The notes under the pieces were generated by a model that did no database searches, was not told the origin of the DNA, and saw only the letters and a list, made by a program, of their open reading frames with translations. Shown one piece after another: positions 1 to 5,069 of a stretch of 5,094 nucleotides of DNA. The translations under genes and the position numbers were made by a program. Origin of the DNA: an uncultured Lachnospiraceae bacterium (GTDB taxonomy: Bacteria; Bacillota_A; Clostridia; Lachnospirales; Lachnospiraceae); contig CADBNG010000450.1 of NCBI GenBank assembly GCA_902795985.1, forward strand, positions 1-5,094. The letters are read 5' to 3'. Within the stretch, counting starts at the first letter, position 1; every line of letters starts with the position of its first letter.

Positions 1-1
1 C

Positions 2-124
2 GGCCTGGACGGCTCCCCCACGCAGGTCATCCGCACTTTCCCGCAGGAAGAAAAGGGAGCGGCCGTCCGGCTTGAAAGCAGCGAAGCTGCTGCTTTTACG
101 GCAAAGTTCTGGTCCGAACTGTAA
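2..124 (+). CDS. etfB: Electron transfer flavoprotein beta subunit, C-terminal end (partial, 5' cut by window edge)
   Basis: Reading from base 2 gives 40 residues and a TAA stop, beginning GLDGSPTQVIRTFPQEEKGA and ending AKFWSEL. The GL-x-GSPT-x-V-x-x-x-F run followed by a charged KG segment is the conserved C-terminal hallmark of EtfB/FixA proteins, just before the short terminal helix. EtfB pairs with EtfA in the cytoplasm; in bifurcating ETFs the beta subunit carries the bifurcating FAD and the NADH site, but those regions lie upstream of the window and cannot be inspected. The identity is strengthened by etfA starting 84 bp downstream on the same strand, the usual etfB-etfA order. With only the tail visible, no statement about cofactor-binding residues is possible. 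Confidence 0.8.
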   Translation, partial: GLDGSPTQVIRTFPQEEKGAAVRLESSEAAAFTAKFWSEL

Positions 125-208
125 CCGGCAGCGCCTGAACAGGCCGAAGCCGGAGAATCCTGTATAAATGCCGGACGTTAAACGTCAGCGGAAGAAAAGG
201 AAGCAATT

Positions 209-1402
209 ATGGGGCTGAAAATCGATAAAGAAAACTGTGTGTTATGCGGCGCCTGCACCGGATCCTGCCCGAACGGCGCGCTGGAGATCCGGGACGAGGT
301 CTTTTTAAATGAGGAAAAATGCATCCTCTGCGGGGCCTGCGCGGACGACTGTCCGGTTGGCGCAATCACCATCGAAAAAGGAAAAAAAGAGCGAAGCGAA
401 AGCCGCGGCGGCATCTGGGTCGCTGTGCAGCAGGCCGGCGGCCAGCCTCTCCCCGTTGCCTTGGAATTGCTGGGAAAAGGGCGGGAACTGGCCGACACCC
501 TCGGATGCGCCCTTACCGCCGTCTGCCCCGGCAGGACGGACGGGTTTGGCCCGGCACTCATCGCCGCCGGCGCGGACGAAGTGCTCTTCTGTACTTCCGA
601 CCGTTTCAGCGATACGGACGATGACGCTTTCGCCCGGGTACTGGTTCCGCTGATCCGGGAGCGCGCCCCGGAGATCGTCCTCTTCGGCGCCACGATCCTC
701 GGCCGTTCCGCCGCGCCCCGCGCTGCCGCGCAGCTCGTTACCGGCCTGACGGCCGACTGTACGGCCCTGTCCATCGAACCGGGCAGCCGTCTGCTGGCGC
801 AGACCCGGCCGGCCCTCGGCGGCAATCTGATGGCGACCATCGTCTGCCCGGATTCCCGCCCGCAGATGGCCACGGTCCGCCCGGGGGTCTTTCCCTGCCC
901 GGAACCGGATCCGTCCCGCCCCGGCCGGATTGAAACCCTCGAGCCTCCGGAGCTTCCCGAAAACGGCATCGAAATTCTCACCTCCGGAATTCTTTCCGGC
1001 TCTGACGGCATCTCTTCCGCTGAGGTCCTGCTGGTGGCCGGCCGCGGCGTCGGCTCCTCCAAAAACCTGAAAAAAGTGTTTGAACTGGCCCGTCTCATGG
1101 GCGCACAGGTCGGCGTCTCCCGCCCCCTCATCGACATGGGCTGGGCGGAATATCCCCACCAGGTCGGCCAGACCGGCGCTTCCGTGTCCCCGAAGCTGCT
1201 GATCAGCCTGGGAGTCTCCGGGGCGGTCCAGCACCTCGCCGGCATCGGCGGCGCCCGGACCGTTATCGCCGTCAACACCGACGAAAACGCGCCCATCGCG
1301 AAGCGCGCGGATTATTTTGTATCCATGGACTGCATGCAATTTGTTAAAGAAATGACCGAAAAGCTGAAGGCGGGAGCCCCATATCACCGAAGCGGCCGAT
1401 GA
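209..1402 (+). CDS. etfA: Electron transfer flavoprotein alpha subunit with N-terminal 2[4Fe-4S] ferredoxin domain
   Basis: 397 residues, longer than a plain EtfA (about 310-340) because of an N-terminal ferredoxin module: C10-x2-C13-x2-C16-x3-C20-P and C38-x2-C41-x2-C44-x3-C48-P. A charged linker (about 56-66) leads into the EtfA N-domain (about 67-230, with VTGLTADC at 177-184 and MATVRPGV at 220-227). The C-terminal FAD domain shows AGRGVGSSKN (277-286), SRP (304-306), QVGQTG (318-323), SGAVQHLAGI (337-346) and AVNTDENAPIAKRADY (354-369), all standard flavin-binding EtfA motifs. The ATG at 209 is supported by an AAGGAAG ribosome binding site 5 nt upstream and starts just before the first cluster. 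Ferredoxin-fused EtfA is known from electron-bifurcating complexes (CarE of caffeyl-CoA reductase, lactate dehydrogenase Etf), where NADH oxidation drives reduction of ferredoxin plus an enoyl-CoA or similar acceptor. Bifurcation here is an inference; the acyl-CoA dehydrogenase partner is not in the window. Confidence 0.93.
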   Translation: MGLKIDKENCVLCGACTGSCPNGALEIRDEVFLNEEKCILCGACADDCPVGAITIEKGKKERSESRGGIWVAVQQAGGQPLPVALELLGKGRELADTLGCALTAVCPGRTDGFGPALIAAGADEVLFCTSDRFSDTDDDAFARVLVPLIRERAPEIVLFGATILGRSAAPRAAAQLVTGLTADCTALSIEPGSRLLAQTRPALGGNLMATIVCPDSRPQMATVRPGVFPCPEPDPSRPGRIETLEPPELPENGIEILTSGILSGSDGISSAEVLLVAGRGVGSSKNLKKVFELARLMGAQVGVSRPLIDMGWAEYPHQVGQTGASVSPKLLISLGVSGAVQHLAGIGGARTVIAVNTDENAPIAKRADYFVSMDCMQFVKEMTEKLKAGAPYHRSGR

Positions 1403-1503
1403 GAAGAAAAAACCGGGAAGCAATCGATTTTCAGGAGATCGCGAAAACCATTGACCGGTGCCCCGTCCTCCGTCTCGGAAAGGCAAAGAAAATCAGCAGG
1501 TGA
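1399..1503 (+). pseudogene. N-terminal remnant of a NimA / pyridoxamine 5'-phosphate oxidase-like flavoprotein
   Basis: A 34-codon reading frame opens with an ATG that overlaps the etfA stop by four bases (ATGA), the classic arrangement for translational coupling. It begins MRRKNREAIDFQEIAKTI and continues DRCPVLRLG. From memory of the family, MRRK-(D/N)-RE followed by an EI...I(D/E)-x-C-x-V-x-RL motif is the start of the small FMN-binding split-barrel proteins annotated as pyridoxamine 5'-phosphate oxidase family or 5-nitroimidazole reductase (NimA), normally about 150 residues. Here the match stops after residue 27, where the family continues with a beta-barrel segment (YPYVVPLNFG-like); instead the frame reads KAKKISR and stops. 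The hairpins and terminator follow at once, so about 80 percent of the gene is missing, most simply by deletion. The alternative is a genuine short coupled peptide. Family assignment is moderately sure; loss of function is likely because no flavin-binding region remains. Confidence 0.55.
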
Positions 1504-1517
1504 TCGATGAGATCACC
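1499..1517 (+). repeat. Small hairpin across the stop of the etfA-coupled remnant
   Basis: GGTGATC (1499-1505) and GATCACC (1511-1517) are perfect 7-bp inverted arms around a 5-nt loop. The left arm includes the TGA stop of the 34-codon remnant. It lies 15 bp upstream of the GC-rich terminator stem and may protect the 3' end of the etfBA message or simply mark the deletion join. There is no T-tract after it, so it is not a terminator by itself. Confidence 0.5.
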
Positions 1518-1532
1518 ATGGGAAGAACGAAG

Positions 1533-1558
1533 AACCCCGGCCATTTTTGGCCGGGGTT
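1533..1558. terminator. Bidirectional rho-independent-type terminator between etfA and the convergent AKR gene
   Basis: AACCCCGGCC (1533-1542) pairs perfectly with GGCCGGGGTT (1549-1558) around ATTTTT; an extra A-T pair can close the loop to four T. The stem is very GC-rich and begins about 30 bp after the remnant's stop codon. The T run on the plus strand is short (TTTC at 1557-1560) and that on the minus strand is broken (TTCTTC), so efficiency may depend mainly on the stem. Its place between two convergent genes suggests it ends transcription from both sides. Confidence 0.8.
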
Positions 1559-1596
1559 TCATACACAGCAGCTTTATGGAAAGCTTTCTGTATGAA
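1558..1596. repeat. Long imperfect hairpin downstream of the AKR gene
   Basis: TTCATACA (1558-1565) pairs with TGTATGAA (1589-1596), and inside it AGCTTT (1570-1575) pairs with AAAGCT (1580-1585), separated by an asymmetric internal loop (CAGC against TTC) and closed by ATGG. It abuts the GC-rich terminator and lies 10-50 bp beyond the stop codon of the minus-strand aldo/keto reductase. On that strand it would be the first structure at the 3' end of the message, so a role in termination or mRNA stability is plausible, though no U-tract follows it. Confidence 0.6.
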
Positions 1597-1605
1597 CGCT
1601 TTCGT

Positions 1606-2757
1606 TTATTCTCCGAAAACTTCCACTGCTTTTCTCATATCTTCAATGATGTTCACCTCAAACGGGCAGCGGCTTTCGCAGCTTCCGCATTCCAGACATT
1701 CGCCCGCGTGATGCTCCAGCGCTTTGTAATGCTCCCGCACGGTTTCCGGCAGGCCGTCGGCGGCCGCCAGCGCCAGATTCAGGAATTTATGCACGTCCGC
1801 TACGGAAATCCGCGCCGGGCACGGCGCGCAGTGGGAACAATACATGCAGTGTCCCTTCCAGCTGATATCCGGCATGGAAGCCAGGGCTGCCGCGTAGTCT
1901 TTTTCCTCCTCCGATGCCGTTTCATACGCAGCGGTATTCCGGATTTCTTCCACGGTTTTGCAGCCGGCCATGACGGAGGCCACTGCCGGCCGGGTCAGGG
2001 CATAATGAAGGCACTGGAACGGCGTCAGCGCGACTTTTGCAAGCGATGCCTCCGCTTTAAGAAGATCCCCGCCGCCAAAAGCTTTCATAACGGTAATTCC
2101 CACGCCCTTTTCCTGGCAGAGCTCATAGACCTGCTGCCGCTCCGGATCCATATTCAGGAGATGCCCCGCGTATTTTTCCTTATTCCAGAGCTGCTCCACG
2201 TCCTCGTCACCGGGCTGGAGGTCATAACAGGGATTCACGCTGAACATCAGCACTTCAACGGCGTCTTCCCGGACGGCCTGCAGCGCGACCTGCGGGTTAT
2301 GGCTGGAAAGCCCGATGGCCTTCACCCAGCCGCTCTCCTTTAACCGGCGCGCGTAATCCAGAATTCCGTTTTTCTTCAGTTCTTCCCAGTCGCTCAGGGC
2401 GTCACAGTAATGGATCATGCCGATATCCATATAATCCGTCTGCAGACGGAAAAGCTGGTCCTCAAAAGCGGCCATGGTTTCCCTGAGATTCCGGGTCCGC
2501 AGATACTGCCCGTCTTTCCAGGCCGCGCCGAGATGTCCCTGCAGGATGAATTTATCCCGGCGGCCCTTCAAGGCCATGCCCAGATTGGTGCGGAAGTCCG
2601 GATCCGGGGTATACATATCGATGCCGTTGATCCCCTGCCGTTCCATTTCGTCCACAAATTGAACGTATTCCTCTTCGCTTTTTTTCAGGAAACCTTCACA
2701 GCCCATTCCGATTTCGCTGATCCGGATGCCGGTTTTTCCCAATTCGTTATATTTCAT
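1606..2757 (-). CDS. Aldo/keto reductase-fold oxidoreductase with two C-terminal [4Fe-4S] motifs
   Basis: 383 residues. The N-terminal part (about 1-290) is an AKR TIM barrel: YNELGKTGIRISEIGMG (3-19), NGID (44-47), ALKGRRDKF (62-70), YMDIGMIHYCD (109-119), GLSSHNP (149-155), ITVMKAFGGG (221-230) and a C-terminal ALTRPAVASVMAGCKTVEEI stretch. The tail carries C304-x2-C307-x2-C310-x2-C313-P and C354-x2-C357-x2-C360-x3-C364-P, expected to hold two [4Fe-4S] clusters, as in the COG1453-type AKR proteins of anaerobes. Of the usual tetrad, Asp47 and His116 are visible, but the expected Tyr position aligns with Asp52 (a Tyr sits at 49 instead) and the Lys position at the end of the third strand is His75. 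The start ATG has a weak GGAAG ribosome binding site about 4 nt upstream. The gene converges on etfA and diverges from the OYE-type gene. It is cytoplasmic, with no signal peptide or membrane segment. The substrate is unknown. Confidence 0.88.
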   Translation of the reverse strand: MKYNELGKTGIRISEIGMGCEGFLKKSEEEYVQFVDEMERQGINGIDMYTPDPDFRTNLGMALKGRRDKFILQGHLGAAWKDGQYLRTRNLRETMAAFEDQLFRLQTDYMDIGMIHYCDALSDWEELKKNGILDYARRLKESGWVKAIGLSSHNPQVALQAVREDAVEVLMFSVNPCYDLQPGDEDVEQLWNKEKYAGHLLNMDPERQQVYELCQEKGVGITVMKAFGGGDLLKAEASLAKVALTPFQCLHYALTRPAVASVMAGCKTVEEIRNTAAYETASEEEKDYAAALASMPDISWKGHCMYCSHCAPCPARISVADVHKFLNLALAAADGLPETVREHYKALEHHAGECLECGSCESRCPFEVNIIEDMRKAVEVFGE

Positions 2758-2799
2758 TTTTCTTCCGCTTTCCGCCGGAGTCCGGCTGCTGTTTTGGGT

Positions 2800-2828
2800 A
2801 TCTTACAATGTTTCATTCAGGGATTCAA
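2800..2828 (-). promoter_or_regulatory. Candidate sigma-70-type promoter for the AKR gene
   Basis: On the minus strand TTGAAT (2828-2823) and TAAGAT (2805-2800) are separated by exactly 17 bp. Each box matches four of six consensus bases. The start point would fall near 2793, leaving a leader of about 36 nt before the AKR ATG at 2757. Spacing and position are good; the box matches alone are modest. Confidence 0.45.
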
Positions 2829-2962
2829 GGGGCGGACGGCAGCGGTTGAAAAAGAAGGCTCTCCGTAAAAAAGGAGGCGCCGGTTCTTAACCGATGGATA
2901 CCTTCCGCTATTTTCCTCTTCCCTTTCCATGGGATTTCATCTAAAATCTCCTTAACAGGATT

Positions 2963-2981
2963 CCGGAAAATGATTTCCCGG
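2963..2981. repeat. Imperfect inverted repeat upstream of the OYE-type gene, possible operator
   Basis: CCGGAAA (2963-2969) faces TTTCCCGG (2974-2981) across ATGA, with one bulged C. TTCCGGAA (2961-2968) is also a perfect 8-bp palindrome. The element overlaps the weak -35 region suggested for the OYE-type gene, a normal place for a repressor site. No regulator gene is in the window, and small palindromes occur by chance in such sequence. Confidence 0.2.
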
Positions 2982-2999
2982 CCCTGCTGCGCATATAAA
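2971..2999 (+). promoter_or_regulatory. Weak candidate promoter for the OYE-type reductase gene
   Basis: TATAAA (2994-2999) is the best -10-like hexamer close to the gene, with TGATTT (2971-2976) 17 bp upstream as a poor -35 box. The transcript would start near 3006, just before the AAGGAG ribosome binding site at 3013-3018. The poor -35 suggests either an activator-dependent promoter or that the true promoter lies elsewhere in the 266-bp divergent region. Confidence 0.3.
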
Positions 3000-3023
3000 A
3001 TCATTATGGGATAAGGAGCCATT

Positions 3024-4970
3024 ATGGAACGGAAATTTCCAAATTTATGTAAACCTATAACCCTGGGACGGACCGTCTTCCGCAACCGCATGTTCTCCGC
3101 GCCGATGGGCGGAACGGATATCGAGAACGACGGCTGCATCGGATACAAATCCGCGGCGTTTTACGAACTCCGCGGCAAGGGCGGAGCGGCCTCCGTCACG
3201 GTGTCCGAGCTGATGGTCCATCCGGAAACGGACGGATCCCACGCCTATCATCTGGATGAAAAAATCCTGAATTCCCTGGCAAGCGCCACTTACGCGGCGG
3301 ACGCCATCCGGCGGCACGGATCGATCCCTTCACTGGAGCTTTCCCATTCCGGCATGTTTGCCGGCACTTATATGACGGACAAAACCAAGCAACATACCAT
3401 GGCCCAGTGGGGCCCCTCGGAAACCGTCCGTGGCGACGGCGTACAGGTCCGGGCGCTGACACATGAGCTGATCGGAGAAATCGTCGCTGCATACGGGCAT
3501 GTTGCCGGGCTGGCCAAACGCGCCGGCTTTGAAATGCTGATGATCCACGGCGGCCACGGCTGGCTGATCAACCAGTTCCTTTCCCCGCTGTTCAACCACC
3601 GGACCGACGAATACGGCGGCTCTCTGGAAAACCGCTGCCGCTTTGCCCTGCAGGTCATCGAATCGGTCCGCAGGGCGGTAGGGCCTTTCTTCCCCATTGA
3701 GTTCCGCATGAGCGGCGCTGAATTTGTGGAAGGCGGCTACGATGTGGAGGAAGGCGCGCGCATCGCGCAGATCCTCGCCCCGCACATCGATCTGATCAAT
3801 GTATCCGCCGGGACGTACCAGTCCACTTTCGGCATCACCCATCCTTCGATGTTCGAACAACACGGACGCAACGTTTATCTGGCGGAAGAAATCAAAAAGA
3901 AAGTGGATATCCCCGTGGCGGCGATCGGCGGACTGAACGATCCGGAACAGATGGAGGAAATCCTGGCCTCCGGCAAGGCGGACGTCATTTATATGGGCCG
4001 TGCCCTTCTGGCCGACCCGGAGATCCCCAATAAAGTCATGGCCGGACGGGAAGACACCATCGTCCACTGCCTGCGCTGCTTCACCTGCATGGCGGAACGG
4101 GCCACCACTTCCACCCGGCGGTGCACGGTCAATCCGCTCATCGGACGTGAAACGGAAGGAATTGAAATCACTCCCGCTCCGGTAAAGAAAAAAGTCCTCG
4201 TCGCGGGCGGCGGTCCCGGAGGACTGTACGCGGCTTATACCGCGGCCCGGAGAGGCCATATGGTCATTTTCTGTGAAAAATCTTCCGAAGCCGGCGGTAT
4301 TCTGAAGAGTGAACGGGAGCTGCCCTTCAAATATGATATGTACCGTCTCGCCGGTACTTTTGAACGGCTGGCCAGGGAAGCCGGCGCGAAAATCCGCCTG
4401 AACACCGAAGTCACCCGGGAATATGTCCTGAAGGAAGAGCCGGACGCGCTGATTATCGCCGCCGGTTCCAAGCCCCTTCTTCCCCCGCTGCCCGGCCTGG
4501 ACGGGGAAAACGTCATTCAGGTCAACGACCTTTATCTGAAAAAGGATCAGGTCGGTGACGAAGTGGTCATCATCGGCGGCGGCCTTTCCGGTTCCGAATG
4601 CGCCGTACACATGGGCATGATCGGCAAGAAAGCGAAGATTCTCATCCGCGGCACCCAGCTTGCCCGGGACGCAAATATCCGCTACCGTCCGCTCCTGCTT
4701 CGTGAAGTGGAAAAATACGCGGAAGTCTGCACCGGACATGAAGCGATTGAAGTCACAAAAGAAGGCGTCATCTGCCGCCTGAACGACGGTTCCACCGAAC
4801 TGGTCAAGGGCGATACCGTCATCTGCGCCATGGGGCAGCGCTCCAACACCCCGGTAGTCGAAGCCCTGGCCGATACAGCCCCCTACGTCCGCGTAATCGG
4901 CGACGCCTCCCGCGTTTCCACCATCACCAACGCGGTCTACTGGGGCTACCACGCCGCCATGGACATCTAA
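3024..4970 (+). CDS. Old Yellow Enzyme-type FMN/[4Fe-4S]/FAD NAD(P)H oxidoreductase (2,4-dienoyl-CoA / 2-enoate reductase class)
   Basis: 648 residues, full length for the FadH / 2-enoate reductase / BaiCD-BaiH class. The ATG has a strong AAGGAG 5 nt upstream. Residues about 1-345 form the FMN TIM barrel: a start-strand motif NRMFSAPMGG (21-30), the active-site loop IHGGHGWLINQFLSP (174-188), and HRTDEYGGSLENRCRF (192-207). IGGLNDP (301-307) and YMGRALLADPE (323-333) form the phosphate site. C349-x2-C352-x2-C355-x11-C367 binds a [4Fe-4S] cluster. An FAD domain follows with GGGPGG (395-400) and Glu418 for the ribose; the second Rossmann motif GGGLSG (518-523) should bind NAD(P)H, and VIGDA (624-628) completes the FAD site. 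Electrons should run NAD(P)H to FAD to Fe-S to FMN and then to an activated C=C bond. The residue matching the catalytic Tyr166 of E. coli FadH is Trp180. The enzyme is cytoplasmic. The substrate is unknown: enoates, enoyl-CoAs, steroid or bile-acid enones, or aromatic enoates are all possible. Confidence 0.93.
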   Translation: MERKFPNLCKPITLGRTVFRNRMFSAPMGGTDIENDGCIGYKSAAFYELRGKGGAASVTVSELMVHPETDGSHAYHLDEKILNSLASATYAADAIRRHGSIPSLELSHSGMFAGTYMTDKTKQHTMAQWGPSETVRGDGVQVRALTHELIGEIVAAYGHVAGLAKRAGFEMLMIHGGHGWLINQFLSPLFNHRTDEYGGSLENRCRFALQVIESVRRAVGPFFPIEFRMSGAEFVEGGYDVEEGARIAQILAPHIDLINVSAGTYQSTFGITHPSMFEQHGRNVYLAEEIKKKVDIPVAAIGGLNDPEQMEEILASGKADVIYMGRALLADPEIPNKVMAGREDTIVHCLRCFTCMAERATTSTRRCTVNPLIGRETEGIEITPAPVKKKVLVAGGGPGGLYAAYTAARRGHMVIFCEKSSEAGGILKSERELPFKYDMYRLAGTFERLAREAGAKIRLNTEVTREYVLKEEPDALIIAAGSKPLLPPLPGLDGENVIQVNDLYLKKDQVGDEVVIIGGGLSGSECAVHMGMIGKKAKILIRGTQLARDANIRYRPLLLREVEKYAEVCTGHEAIEVTKEGVICRLNDGSTELVKGDTVICAMGQRSNTPVVEALADTAPYVRVIGDASRVSTITNAVYWGYHAAMDI

Positions 4971-4973
4971 GGA

Positions 4974-4996
4974 GCGAAGGGGACAGTCCCCTTCGC
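4974..4996. repeat. 23-bp near-perfect palindrome immediately after the OYE-type gene
   Basis: GCGAAGGGGAC (4974-4984) and GTCCCCTTCGC (4986-4996) are perfect 11-bp inverted arms around a single A. The element starts three bases after the TAA stop. With essentially no loop it would fold only with some opening at the centre, so it resembles a mobile REP-like palindrome more than a standard terminator. Confidence 0.7.
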
Positions 4997-5032
4997 CCCC
5001 TGGTACGTTGGGGACAGTCCCCTTCGCCCCCT
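4979..5032. repeat. Two exact 23-bp direct repeats, period 31 bp
   Basis: The same 23 bases occur at 4979-5001 and 5010-5032: a GGGGACAGTCCCC core followed by TTCG, five C and a T. The 8-bp spacer is GGTACGTT. A third partial copy of the right half (GTCCCCTTCG) occurs at 5039-5048. The GGGGAC/GTCCCC core with nearby GGTTCTT- or GGTTTCTT-type extensions is characteristic of dispersed intergenic repeats in many Clostridia, often thought to be mobilised by REP-associated (IS200-like, Y1) transposases; no transposase is in the window. Confidence 0.75.
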
Positions 5033-5036
5033 TGCT

Positions 5037-5068
5037 CCGTCCCCTTCGGCCCAGGCCGTTGGGGACGG
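5037..5068 (+). terminator. Long hairpin with T-rich tail, probable terminator of the OYE-type gene within the repeat cluster
   Basis: CCGTCCCC (5037-5044) pairs with GGGGACGG (5061-5068), and inside it CGGC(C) (5047-5051) pairs with (G)GCCG (5054-5058). A TT/TT mismatch separates the two stems, and a CCAG tetraloop closes the hairpin. TTTCTT (5069-5074) follows, giving a terminator-like U-rich tail on the plus strand. It lies about 65 bp after the OYE-type stop codon. It may be a REP-like element doing double duty as a terminator. Confidence 0.55.
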
Positions 5069-5069
5069 T

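Noticed and set aside
168..218. 16-codon frame MPDVKRQRKKRKQLWG in the etfB-etfA gap
   Set aside because: It overlaps the etfA start, has no ribosome binding site, and its basic run comes from the purine-rich ribosome binding region of etfA.
305..1486. Long minus-strand open frames (393 and 372 codons) opposite etfA
   Set aside because: They have no recognisable domains, and their composition is as expected from the antisense of a GC-rich gene. The plus-strand frame has clear EtfA and ferredoxin motifs.
1504..1602. Frame-shifted continuation VIDEITMGRTKNP after the NimA-like remnant as its C-terminal end
   Set aside because: The resemblance to the family's C-terminal stretch is a few residues only, and the reading frame runs directly through the terminator hairpin. 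It cannot be told from chance.
1507..2343. 278-codon plus-strand open frame opposite the AKR gene, starting near the terminator
   Set aside because: It runs through the terminator and hairpins at its start and has no recognisable family. The minus-strand AKR with eight motif cysteines explains the region.
2825..3148. 107-codon minus-strand open frame across the divergent region
   Set aside because: It overlaps the start of the OYE-type gene, has no ribosome binding site or family match, and would cover both promoters.
3330..4952. 540-codon minus-strand open frame opposite the OYE-type gene
   Set aside because: It is an antisense shadow: Phe/Asp/Gly-rich low-information sequence without motifs or a ribosome binding site, while the plus strand carries complete FMN, Fe-S and FAD motifs.
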